Origin: Stenogyne calaminthoides
Lineage: Eukaryota; Streptophyta; Magnoliopsida; Lamiales; Lamiaceae
DNA length: 64,000 bases
Direction of reading: 5' to 3'
Assembly: GCA_037126765.1 (NCBI GenBank)
Contig: JBBCBC010000030.1
Coordinates: forward strand, 4,808,478-4,872,477
Below the pieces are notes generated by a model. It did not search any database and was not told where the DNA came from. It saw only the letters and a list, made by a program, of their open reading frames with translations. Made by a program: the position numbers and the translations under genes. Of the stretch, positions 46,355 through 57,345 are shown in pieces (within the stretch, counting starts at the first letter, position 1; each line of letters begins with the position of its first letter).

Positions 46355-47401
46355 GGACAAATTGCAAAAATAGGATTTATCTTTGCCACTTATTGCACTT
46401 TAAGGACCTAACTTTAGACTTTTGCAAGGTAGATACTTAACTCTCAATTTGTTGCAAAAAAGGGACCCACAATTTTTAGACAAAACAATTGTTTTTTTTT
46501 TTCTTTCAATTTGCATCTAACTTCTTTCGTTCTCAACCCTAAATGAAAAATAAGGTATTACGGCAATTAAAAAAAATCTCGATTTTTGTGTTCTTTTCTA
46601 AAATTCACTCCTTTATATTCACGGATAGGGGTGAAAAATTAATGAAAAAATTGGTATACCGCGCTTATCAAACTGAAAAATACTAAAAATATCGATTTTT
46701 TCAATATACCGTGAACTGCGGTACAATATGGTAATATGCATTCTAAAATTTTAATATTTCAATATACCAAAAAAATTCGGTATTTTGTCAAAAAAATTAT
46801 GTATACTGATATTTCGGTATGACATAGTATATCAAAATTTTGGTATGGGACAATATATATCAATACCATTCGAATTTTTTATATACCGAAAACTTCGGTA
46901 CGGTAGGTAAATATTTTTTATTTATAAAAATATTTTGTATGCCGAATTTTGGTATACAAAAACGATATGAATTTTTAAATATAAAATTTTATGGTACTGT
47001 ATATGATATGTGCCGCTATTTTCGGTACGGTACGGTATGCCAATTAATATTTAATTAGTAGTTCTTTTTTTAATTCTTCGAACTACTTATTTGTATGTTC
47101 TGCTGTAAGGTTTTGTCTGTAATTATTTGAGTATTTGTACTCATTGAATTTAATAAATTTATTTACGTTTTTTAAAAAAAATATTAGCAACATTTATTAT
47201 AATTTTTTTTTGAAATATTATTATTTTTTATAAAGTGGTATATAAAAAAATAAGTGAAAATACACTTTTTTTGTCTTAAAATTGTCCGAGTCCTTTTTTT
47301 GCAATAAAATGATAGTTAAGTACCTACCCTGCAAAAGTCTAAAGTTGAGTCCTTAAAGTGCAATAAGGGGCAAATATAAGGCTTGCTTTTGCATTTTGTC
47401 C
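46355..47401. mobile_element. MULE-like element M6, long TIRs
   Basis: Left end GGACAAATTGCAAAAATAGG; reverse complement of right end GGACAAAATGCAAAAGCAAG. The match extends for over 110 bases, including TTATTGCACTTTAAGGAC and AACTTTAGACTTTTGCA. A perfect 9-bp duplication AGATATGAT (46346-46354, 47402-47410) flanks it. The interior 46625-47050 is an inserted repeat full of GGTATACCG/CGGTACGGTA motifs, likely a second nested element. Non-autonomous. Confidence 0.88.
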
Positions 47402-49318
47402 AGATATGATTAGTTATAACTCTTTAAAATCTTTTAAACAACTAGAATTTTCAAAAAAATTGAATAATAAATATTTATCATTCACAATAGAAAAAAAAAA
47501 TTAATTCATCTTTTGAAATTGCGAAGTCTAATTCATAATAAATAGATGAAATCATTATAATTTTTTTATAACATCAAAGTTATTTCAACCCCGCGTAATA
47601 CGATTCATGTATTCCAATATAATTCCAATTTTCATATAAAATTATTGTGAAGAGAATGTTATAAAATACTCAATGAAAAACTTATCAAATTATCTTCCTT
47701 AAAATTGCTTTAGTAGTATAAACACATATTTGGATTAAACTTGACCCTTGTCTTAAAAGAAAGGTGAATTTCTTGTACCTCAGTTGGACAATATACAATT
47801 AGGGTCGGTTGGTTGGGGTAATGGAAATGGATAATAAGAATCACTTTTATTGATGTTGTTTGATAATTTTGATACACAAGTAATAGTAATAGAAGTAAGC
47901 AATTAATTACCCCAGTCACTCAACCCACCTCGCATGATACTCATTGTTCATGTTCTAAACAATAATAATACTATTAATAACTCTTAGTGATTCGAGTTGG
48001 TCTCCTATGAACCAGATCTATGCTATGAACTTGAATTATTTGATCAATTTCACTAATTTCCAACACATTTTTCTAAACCACTAAACTTGACCCGTATTAT
48101 ACCCTGGGTAGGGTCAAATGTCATGAACTAAAAACAAGTTCATAGCAAGGTCTATACAAGTTTTTATCTAGTGATTAACTCATCAATGATACTCATTACC
48201 ATTACCATTCTCTACTCATACCAAGCGAGCTCTTAATACTTTTTAATAAAAATAATTAATATTATTCAATAAAAAAGATTAATTCTTTTCTATTAAAATT
48301 AATTCATATTATTTAAAATTGCATGTAAAATATAAATAGCCGAGAAGAAGAATTGGGCCTTTTCTCTAGGCAAGATTCGACTTTTAAGAAAAGCTGTATT
48401 TGGCCGAGGTTTTGTTTATCTTTTGTTTAAATACTATCAAGTGAAAAAAAAAACCATCAATCATAAAAAATATTATCTGTAGTTATATTTTGGAGATAGA
48501 CCACTGACATGTCGATTTAACATCTAAAAAAGATGAGTATTGAGTAGGTCTACTCGCTAAAAATTATACTTATAGTGTATTTTAAAATTTCTTGTTTAAG
48601 CATTATGAGTAAATTTGCAACAAAAAAAATAAATCAAACAATTAGTTTTATATGCACTGGTGTGGAGCCTATTAACCACCATCTTGTCAACCAAATTAAT
48701 TAGTCAAATATGGTTACATTTAGATTTAATTTGTGTATTTATTAGAGTTTTGTTCCAATTTGATGAAGCTTCCAATTTAGTCCACACACATGAAATGGGA
48801 TTAAAACTCTGAGCAAGAGAAAGGACAAGCTCATGTCCGGCGCACACAATGCATTGACCACCAGTTGGAGTTGGGCGTCTGTTTCAACAATCAACTCATC
48901 AAGTCACGAACCACTCTGCTATTGCAGCATCACCGCCACATTAGTACAAAATTACAAAATTATCTTGCTATTGTATCCCAAAAAAGATAAAATAGTATAC
49001 CATATTTTAAATTCTTAAATGAACATTGAAATTAATTAATAAATAAAAATATATAATTAATTTTATAGACAAATTTAGAATTCAAAACACAACAAATAAT
49101 ATTTTGTTATTTTGAGTGAAAAATGAAGGGGAATTATCATTTTGTGAGATATGAACTATTTAATATGGTTAGTATTCTAAAAAATTTCTCATTTCTTACC
49201 ATTTAAATTTAATGTTCATTGAAATTAAAACAGCTTTACCCAGTAAGGTCGGTTTGCTTCATTAGAAAAAATTAATGACTATAATAATAATTCTCTACAT
49301 ACCAAAATATAAAGGGTG
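47402..49318. other. Intergenic with a hAT/PIF-like MITE
   Basis: About 47808-48235 starts GGGTCGGTTGGTTGGGGTAA and its right end (reverse complement) reads AAGAGCTCGCTTGGTATGAG, a MITE with a possible smaller insertion at 47975-48175. No host gene seen up to 49318. Confidence 0.45.
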
Positions 49319-49520
49319 GGTCTCATGTGCATCATAATGAACATATTGCATTTTAGAATTGTGCAATTTATTATATTGAAAGATGCAACTTGTTTACACT
49401 GAATCATGCAATTATTAATGTGGAAAAATAGTTGCAGGTTTCAGTATAAAAAAAATGCATATTTCAATATAACAAATTGCACGATTCTAAAATGCATTAT
49501 GAGTGCACAGTACACCTGAA
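49319..49520. mobile_element. TGCAC/GTGCA MITE
   Basis: Left CATATTGCATTTTAGAATTG and right (reverse complement) CATAATGCATTTTAGAATCG, a long inverted repeat. The family also occurs at 22620-22765, 30440-30620 and 54948-55116. Confidence 0.65.
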
Positions 49521-49766
49521 TGGATATATGACTTGGCCAAAATATGTAAAACAAATCCAATTGTAACTGATTAATTGTTTTTAATTACTAAAAGAACACT
49601 ACTAAAATAACGTGTTTGTTAAAACCGCCTGAAACATGTGAAGGAAAACAGAATAAATGCTGGTAAAATCGGAATTAATTAGCCCAAAAAAGTAACTTTA
49701 TTATACCCTATTAATTTCTTAAATATCTCCTCACAATTTGCAACGGTAAAGTCTACTATTAAACCT

Positions 49767-49775
49767 TTATAAATC
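49767..49775 (+). promoter_or_regulatory. Putative TATA box of the nodulin-like gene
   Basis: TTTATAAAT lies about 150 bases upstream of the ATG at 49918 and is followed by a C/T-rich leader (CACACCTCCCTCAC). Confidence 0.5.
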
Positions 49776-49917
49776 CATTTCATTTTCACACCTCCCTCAC
49801 AAATCCTCTACGTGTTCTTCAAGTCCTTTTCACACTTTTCTTCACAATCATCTCCACTTTCCGTGAAACTTTATCCATATATATCGTACGATTTCTGTGC
49901 TGTTATTTGATTCCTCA

Positions 49918-50963
49918 ATGGCTGACAATCATCAGAGACGCGTTCTTCTGTTTCTCGCTCTGTTTTCATGCTTTCTGCGCTCTTCGTTTGGTTATCAATT
50001 TGTTGTTGGTGGTAGAGACGGTTGGATCGTGAATCCTTCCGAGAATTACAATCAGTGGGCTGAGAGGAACAGATTTCAAGTCAATGACACTCTCTGTAAT
50101 TTAATTTATCGTTATTTCGATAGATCTGTTGGTTTTTTGGTTTTTGGTTTTTGGTTTTGAAATTGGGGACAATTTGTTGTTTCTGTTGTTTTGGTTCAGT
50201 GTTTCAGTATAAGAAGGGATCGAATTCGGTTTTGGTGGTGAACAAAGACGATTACGATAAATGCAATACGGGGAATCCGATCGTGAAATTGGAAGACGGA
50301 AATTCGGTGTTCAAATTCGATCGATCGGGCCCGTTCTATTTCGTCAGCGGCGATAAAGCCAGCTGCGATCGGGGTCAGAAATTGATCGTCGTCGTTTTGG
50401 CCGTCAGAAGCCCTCCCCAGCCGCGCCCGCCCACCGTCGTTTCTCCCCCCACCGCCTCCCCGCCTCGGGGATCCTCATCCTCGCCGTCTCCGGCCGGACC
50501 TGGAGGTCCTACCATCTCGCCGTCGTCCGGATCCCCTGCGCCAGCTAAATCTCCGTCGTCTCCGTCTCCGGCCGGTGGCGCTCCTTCACCAGCCACCTCG
50601 CCGTCGTCTCCATCTCCAGCCGGCGGAGCTCCTACACCAGCCAGCTCGCCGTCGTCTCCATCTCCGGCCAGTGAAGCTCCTGCACCATCCAACTCGCCGT
50701 TGGCTCCATCTCCAGCGGGTGGCGCTCCGGGACCGGCGTCGGACACTTTACCAGACTCGCCGTCGTCGTCTATAACGCCGGGAGCCCCTGGTTCTTCTAC
50801 ACCGGGATCCCCTGGCTCGTCTGCGCCGGGGAGCGGAACGCCGGCGGATGCTAATGCTCGTCGTTCGCCGACGCCGCGCTCGTTGGCAGCGCCGTCGGGC
50901 ACGCCGTCGATCAGGCTGATGTCATTGGTGGTGAGTGTGGTTTTGGGAGGGTTTATGGTTTAA
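49918..50963 (+). CDS. Early-nodulin-like protein (plastocyanin-like, AGP, GPI-anchored)
   Basis: Two exons, 49918-50095 and 50200-50963, with a 104-base GT-AG intron in phase 1; about 313 residues. The ATG at 49918 is the first that gives a signal peptide (LLFLALFSCFLRSSFG). The plastocyanin-like domain follows (about residues 26-130): F-V-V-G-G-R-D-G-W, Y-N-x-W-A-E-x-N-R-F, V-N-D-T-L, F-Q-Y, V-x-K-x-D-Y-D-K-C, and F-Y-F-V-S-G...C-D-R-G-Q-K. The two Cys can form the usual disulphide. The His copper ligand positions are not His, as in other nodulin-like members, so it should not bind copper. Then comes a Pro/Ser/Ala-rich segment (sites for hydroxyproline O-glycans) containing four 16-residue repeats, and a hydrophobic C-terminus (M-S-L-V-V-S-V-V-L-G-G) typical of a GPI-anchor signal. 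It is probably on the plasma membrane or in the cell wall. The intron position matches the family. Confidence 0.93.
50550..50741 (+). repeat. 48-bp coding minisatellite (4 units) in the nodulin-like gene
   Basis: Four in-frame 48-base units begin at 50550, 50598, 50646 and 50694. Each encodes S-P-S-S-P-S-P-A-G-G-A-P-like residues with small changes. The repeat is codon-aligned, so copy number change would alter the AGP segment without a frameshift. Confidence 0.88.
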
Positions 50964-51969
50964 CAGTAGATTACAGCTTGGGTGTGGTTTGAAATTTTAT
51001 TATTTTCTTTATTTTTGTGAAATATTCTTATTTCTCATGTTGTGAGTTGATCTTTTTTTTAAGATTTGTTACATGTGTGTTTCATTGAACGGTTCCTTTT
51101 GGTATTTTCTTCTCTTTTCTGTTTCATAATAAAATTCCATAAAAAAAAAGTCGTCATAATGTATTAATATTTCTTGATATAATATGCTTGTCATGTTAAT
51201 ATTACGGTATACACGATTTTCGTAAAAAGTGATTATTGTATAAAATCATATTTCCAAGAAGGGGAAAAAATTAAGAATGAAAAAGACTATAAATATCCCT
51301 AATTTGGATATTAACTCGAAGTTTTAATTATATTTAAGATGGTATTAATGTCCGATTAGAAATTAATCTCTTCAGCTACTTGTATTTGATTGTATGATGA
51401 TTATAGGTAAGTAGGGGGAACCATTTTGAAATTAATTCATCATATTAATGAAACTTTTAAAATTAAGTATCACAAAAGCAGAACATGCATATAAATTCAT
51501 TTGGTACAAATTATATATTATAAATAAGTTTATATGCTTTTTCAATATGTTTCATCTTCATTTATTATTCTTTTCCGTCAACAAAATGAATTTTAAAAAG
51601 GATTAACAAGGTCAACAAACTATCCTATCCAAAATTATAATCCCGATAAATAGGGCTGACCCAACAATATAAATGGACATTCATCAGAGATTATCTACTT
51701 TATTTTTTTATATATAGCAAATGAATTAAATTGCTCATGATATTAATAATTAATTATGTCATATATACTACGTACATGTATGCTTGCTGATAAACAATAA
51801 ACATAGATCAATTAATCATCAGTCCATTAAACATTTCTTGATAAAACACATAGATAGCTCATTGAAATGAAAAAGTATGAATCTAGTTTCTGATTAGTGA
51901 TACAAGAATAAACATGCGAATGACACATATACATTTACTTTACGTATACGATTATACAAATATTTTTAA
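50964..51969. other. 3' flank of the nodulin-like gene
   Basis: Includes an AATAAA-like signal (ATAATAAAATTCC at about 51126-51138). The rest is AT-rich without features. Confidence 0.45.
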
Positions 51970-52575
51970 GGGATTAAATTTTTTATAGTCCTGTAACTTT
52001 GTATCATTTTGAAATTGGTCCCGATTGTTTTGACTTTTTTATTTTGGTTCAATAAGTTTCCTAAAATTTTTAAATTGATCATTTTAACCTGCTGCAACAG
52101 GTTACCAAGCAGGTAAACACCACATATGTAATTATTTTATTTTTCTCTTTAATTTCGAAGCGACACTTGAACTTTTTTAATCCTAATAATTTTGGTCGGG
52201 TTTTAGGTCGAGTTAAAAACAATTTGTATATTAAAAGACAAAGCGAACTCGGGTCAATTTACTGGGTCTAAATTGACAATAAATTAAATTAAATCAATAA
52301 ATGCAGAAAACCACCCTCCCTTCTTAAAAAAATACGAAAAAAAATTCCGACACAAATTATTTGGATTAAAAAAATTTAGGTGACATTTCGAAATTAAAAG
52401 AAAAAATATAATAATTACATAGGGGATGATTACCTATTTGATGAGCTGCTACAACAGGTTAAATGACAAATTTAAAAAAAAATTATAATTTACAGGACCA
52501 AAATTAAAAAGCCAAAACAATCAGGACCAATTTCAAAACGAAACAAAGTTACAGAACTACAAAAAATTTAAACCC
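51970..52575. mobile_element. MULE-like element M7
   Basis: Left end GGGATTAAATTTTTTATAGT; reverse complement of right end GGGTTTAAATTTTTTGTAGT; the match extends beyond 100 bases. A perfect 9-bp duplication TATTTTTAA flanks it (51961-51969, 52576-52584). 606 bp, no coding content. Its terminal CCTGTAACTT motif resembles M5. Confidence 0.88.
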
Positions 52576-53506
52576 TATTTTTAATATCTCAATATTGATT
52601 AAAGGAAATTTGGATAGTTACGTTATAAAAGAAAACATATGAATGGTCGTATGATAACGTTGAAATTGAACATGTAGGGGACATGTGGATTGTAGAAAAT
52701 GTAATGTGTATATATATAATATATGTGTGATTAATGGAGAAAGCAACTGATAGCCATAACTTCTTGGCCGACACACCTCCATTTATAATTTGATGAAACG
52801 TGGATTTCAATATCATTCTCCTAACTTCATTTAATGTTTTCAATCATACATATGGGAATAATTAAATTATCGTATAAGATTAAGATTGATACATACATGG
52901 AGAAATATTTTATTTGAATTTATTTCTCTAATCGTTAGATATATATTCGGTTAAACCAAATTTAAAGCTTGGGGTGTCGGTCACTGATCAGCGGGGACGA
53001 ATCGACTATAGTATCTATTAACATAATTTTCGAGTTTTTATTTTATGTTTCACAAACCTTCATTTGAAACTTATTCGGGATATAAAATTGATATTGTTAA
53101 ACTTATAAATTACTATCATTAAATATTATATATGATTTTAGTTTATATATATAATAGTATCAATTTATAGCATATTATAGTTTGTAAAAGTAATTGTATA
53201 AATTTCATATTATGAATAAATTTCACCGAAAATTTACTCTTAACAATTAAGAACGTGGAATACGAAAAAACGACACTGAAGAATTTGCACGATATCATTT
53301 GTTTTAAAAATGGTGTTTAATTCTATGTTCCATTATCTAGATTAATGATATGTGGAAGGAACAAAAATATCCAATGAACCATTATAATTCTGAGTTCATG
53401 TGTTAAAAATTCAAAAAATATAATAAATTTGGAACATTGAAAAATGACACATAAAAATTGATCTACTGCAAAAATTTTAACTCCCCTCCGCCGGAATTTT
53501 ATTTTT
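52576..53506. other. AT-rich intergenic sequence
   Basis: No gene or clear repeat is recognisable between M7 and M8. Confidence 0.4.
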
Positions 53507-53939
53507 GGCAAAATGCATCTCTAGGTCCCTAAACTATTACTTTTTGTTTCGAAAGGTCAGTAAACTATTTTTTTTGTTTTAACAAGCCCTGAGGTATTAA
53601 TTTGTGTTTCGAAAGATCCTTTAACTATTTTTTTATTTAATGAAGTTCTTAAACTATTGATTTTTGTTTCACGCCGTCCTTCTTGACTTTTTTTTAATCC
53701 TTCTTGATTTTTGTTTAACGCAATCCTTCTTGACATTTTTTAATTATTTTTAAGTAAATGCGCACATCATCATTCTCAAAATTGTCAACATATACCATTG
53801 TTTTATATAATGTTTCCGTTAGATTGTTTAGAAAATTCCGTCAAGATTGATATTAGTATCCCAAGTACACCTCACGGTCGGGTAAGAGAACACTTCATCT
53901 CTTTCTCGGGCATTACTCATGGTAAAAAAAAGTTGTAGA

Positions 53940-54081
53940 TTTGTTGTTTGTATATGGGAATGTGTTATTTGGACCAATTTGGAAGGCGAGAAATAAGATG
54001 ATTTTTTAGAACTGGGAATTCACTTCGTCAAATATTTTGGAAGAAATCAAATGACGTCTTTGGAGTTGGTGTCTGGTGAAA
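53940..54081 (+). pseudogene. LINE fragment captured in M8
   Basis: Encodes A-R-N-K-M-I-F, then I-L-E-E-I-K and R-L-W-S-W in one frame, with stops. This is the region downstream of the reverse transcriptase in plant LINEs (the W-x-x-R-N-x-x-x-F motif). Similar in type, though not in sequence, to 16190-16250. Confidence 0.55.
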
Positions 54082-54083
54082 AT

Positions 54084-54210
54084 AGACAAAAACTCATATG
54101 AGACGAGGTACAACTTAGTACAAATTACATTCACCCTTTCAAATTAAGTGTTAAAACGTCAAATTTATGTTCCGTCTAACCGTGAGACGATCTCATACAA
54201 GTGTGACTCG
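54084..54210. mobile_element. MITE, GAGACCGTCTCAT family (copy 2)
   Basis: Matches the reverse complement of 2321-2466 (AGACAAAAACTCATATGAGA start, GAGACGATCTCATAC near the end). It lies inside the LINE fragment of M8, so it inserted after, or was carried with, that fragment. Confidence 0.65.
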
Positions 54211-54584
54211 TAAAAATTTATTCATTGTAATTTATTCATTGTAACGCTTCTCTAGTGTCTTGGATGGATAACCCCTTGTCTGTATTATGTCCCTACTACC
54301 ATAATCTTGTAAATATATGTACATATCGACCTTAGCTTCTTCTATGAGCTAAGATTTTAATAAAAATTTTCTTTGCTTGATAAAAAATAAAAATAAAAAT
54401 TTGTCAAGAAGGATTGCTCGAAAGAAAAATCAATAATTTAGGGAGTTCATTAAACAAAAAAATAGTTTAGGGACTTTACGAAATAAAACTTAATAGTTCA
54501 ATGATTTTTTAAAATAAAAAAATAGTATAGAAACCTTTCGAAATAAAAAATTAATAGTTTAAAAACTTGAAGATGCATTTTGTC

Positions 54585-54947
54585 TTTATTATTTTTGTTT
54601 TTTTACTAATTATTATGCAAAAGTTATAATTATGATGACTTAAATATATTAAAAGAAAGATGTTCAAATCTAGATAAAATCTCAATACTATTTCCTATGT
54701 TATAAGTCAGAATGATTAAATTTATTTAAAGCATATTCAAAGCCTGGTCAACTTTTATTAATGAAATACAGTATATGTTTTGACAGTACCGATAATAGAT
54801 TATATCGACAATTTTTATTGTAATTAATTTATTGGGCGATTTTTTGGGTGAAACAATTTCATAAAACTAATGTTCGAATAAAAAGATTTATTGTAATTAA
54901 TTTATAATTTGGCAAGTACTAAATGTGGACTTGTTTTTGTATGTATC
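54585..54947. other. AT-rich intergenic sequence
   Basis: No feature recognised between M8 and the truncated MITE. Confidence 0.4.
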
Positions 54948-55116
54948 CGAGTGCACCGTTCACTCATAGTGCATTTTAGAAACGTGTAACTTTTTATGCT
55001 GAAAAGTGCGACTTATTTACATAGAAAAATGCAACTGTTAATATGGGAACATAGTTGCATGCTTCTGTATGGAATAGTTGCACGTTTCTGTTTTGTATAG
55101 TTGCACGCTTCTAAAA
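54948..55116. mobile_element. TGCAC/GTGCA MITE, truncated
   Basis: Starts GTGCACCGTTCACTCATAGT and contains TGCATTTTAGAAACGTG and its inverse near the end (GCACGCTTCTAAAATGCACT). The last bases of the right repeat are missing because the copia sequence starts at 55117. Confidence 0.6.
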
Positions 55117-57345
55117 TGCACTAGAGGTTGAACTTAGAAGAAGTAAAAGAGCTAGGGTAGAAAAATCTTTTGGTCCGGATTTTCTAACCTATATGCTTGA
55201 AAGTGAGACTCAAAGCTTCAAAGAAGTTGTAAATTCTTCTGAGGGTCCTCTATGGAAAGAGACAATTCAAAGTGAGATTGATTCCATCTTGCAAAATCAC
55301 ACTTGGGAGTTAGTGGACCTTCCTCCGGGAAGTAAACCACTAGGTTATAAGTGGATTTTCAAAAGGAAAATGAAAGCTGACGGGACCATTGATAAATACA
55401 AGGCGAGACTTGTAATTAAAGGTTATTGACAAAAAGAAGGTCTTGACTATTTTGACACATATTCTCCGGTGACGAGAATTATGTCAATAAGATTAATAGT
55501 AGCAATAGCTGCTTTGAGAAATCTTGAGATACATCAAATGGATGTAAAAACCGCCTTTCTAAATGGTGATTTAGTTGAGGAAATTTATATGGAACAACCT
55601 GCGGGTTTTTCAGCTCCCGGGCAAGAGAACAAAGTGTGTAAATTGGTGAAGTCTTTATATGGTTTAAAACAAGCACCAAAACAGCTGCACGTTAAGTTTG
55701 ATAATGCCATGTTGGAACATGGATTTCGAATAAACGAATGTGATAAATGTGTCTACATAAAAGAGACAATAGATGGGTATGTAATCATGTGTCTTTATGT
55801 TGATGACATACTTATCGTAGGAAGTAACGATAAAATGATAAAATCCACTAAAAACATGTTGAATTCAAAATTTGACATGAAGGATATGGGAATTGTTGAT
55901 GTAATACTTGGGAATAAAATCCATAAGATTTCAGAAGAATTGTTTTGAGTCAAGCTCACTACATTGACAAGATTCTAGAGAAGTTTAGTAAAGGCGATTC
56001 AAGTCTTACTAAAACTCCAATTGATCAGAGTCACCACCTAGTTAAAAATAAAGGTGAAAGTGTGAGTCAAGTAGAAGTACTCAAGAGTGATAATAGCCTA
56101 GCCTATCAAAAAACAAACTAATGTACTTAATCGAGGTAGTCTAAGGCATTTAGAGTTGTACTATTTAAGACATACCAGATATAGCCTATCCAAATTGTAA
56201 TAGAAGGTTTCAAACAAACTAAGTAGATACACTAGTAATCCTAAACAAACAAAGAATTTGCAAGATCCACTATGAGAGTTTATAGCACCGGAAATGGCTA
56301 TTATGAGTGGCTTAGAAATTTTTTGGAGATATTTAAGACATACACACCAGATTTCATGGACTATATGAAATATCCAAGACATATTTGTCTTTGACCCCAA
56401 TAATAGAAGGTTACTCTCAACCGGAGTTATCTCAATGAAACGTGAGGTCTAAGGATAATATTGGATATCCTTATATGAAAGACACCAAGTCAACGAGTGG
56501 ATATGTAACTTCAAAAACTAGGTTCAAAAGGACAACTTAATCATCTAACTCGTGCATCACTGTAATGTGGGGGATAATTCCCAAGAGTCCATTGCCTCAT
56601 GGAAATCTTCTAAACAAATATTTAAATACAAATTTAATTCAATTATTACTAGCAAGATCCACTATTAATTCAAGTCCGAATTGCAACAACATTTATAGCT
56701 TGAAAAAATACGGGTTTCAAAGGGCTTTGGCGGTGGCTTTGGTCGGACGGACTAACAAATGTGGTGAAGAAGATACTTTCGCGAACAATTAACAAAAGGA
56801 AAAAATGGCTTAGAAATTTTTTTGTACTTGAAGATATTCCATTATGGATGAAACCAATGCCACCAATATGCATTTTCTTTTTTCCCATAGTCAAAATATT
56901 CCATTGAAAGAAGCTCTAAAAGGTAATTTGTATAATGGTAAGTCAAGACATATTTGTCTTGTACACAATACCATTATCTTCAACTACTTTTCTCAACTTT
57001 CGGAGTTATCTCAATAGACTCACGTGAGGTCTAAGGATAATATTGCCTTCATCCACAAAATAACCAAGGGCTTAAATCGAGATTGGACTTATTTGTTAGT
57101 TGAGACATCTTCAATGGATCTTGAATATCTAATGAGACTAAAATTCAAGCCTTAAATTAATCCCACTACATAATTAAATTGGGTTGAGGTGAAGGATAAC
57201 CTTAATTAATTCAAGCTAGCTGATTAATTAATATCTTTTTGTCCTTGGTCGATCCCAAAAAATTCTAGGTTCAAAAGGACAACCTAATCATCTAAAACAT
57301 TCGTGCATCAACGTAATGTGGGGATAATTCCCAAGAGTCCATTGC
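55117..57345 (+). pseudogene. copia family 2, truncated and scrambled copy 1 (RT/RNase H)
   Basis: 55193-55426 encodes N-H-T-W-E-L-V and G-Y-K-W-I-F-K; after a stop (55427) 55469-55948 continues with V-A-I-A-A-L, Q-M-D-V-K-T-A-F-L-N-G, L-Y-G-L-K-Q-A-P and L-Y-V-D-D (RT active site). After 55948 the frame closes. From about 56080 to 57140 the RNase H sequence is chopped and reordered: phrases that occur in one order at 63040-63700 appear shuffled and repeated. The element begins mid-polyprotein at 55117, so its 5' half is missing. RT is of a different copia lineage from the 9.3-kb element. Confidence 0.8.

Larger units (their letters stand above)
53507..54584. mobile_element. MULE-like element M8 with captured LINE fragment
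   Basis: Left end GGCAAAATGCATCTCTAGGT; reverse complement of right end GACAAAATGCATCTTCAAGT. The inverted repeat runs about 180 bases with AAACTATT and TTCGAAAGG shared. Flanks TTTATTTTT (53498-53506) and TTTATTATT (54585-54593) agree at 8 of 9. The centre holds a LINE fragment and a small MITE (both listed separately). No transposase. Confidence 0.78.

Noticed and set aside
48833..49018. 61-codon open frame starting M-S-G-A-H
   Set aside because: No conserved features, no promoter, and no similarity recognised.
50375..50902. 175-codon open frame on the minus strand opposite the nodulin-like gene
   Set aside because: It is the shadow of the repetitive Pro/Ser-rich coding segment; the Gly/Asp-rich product mirrors the codon pattern.
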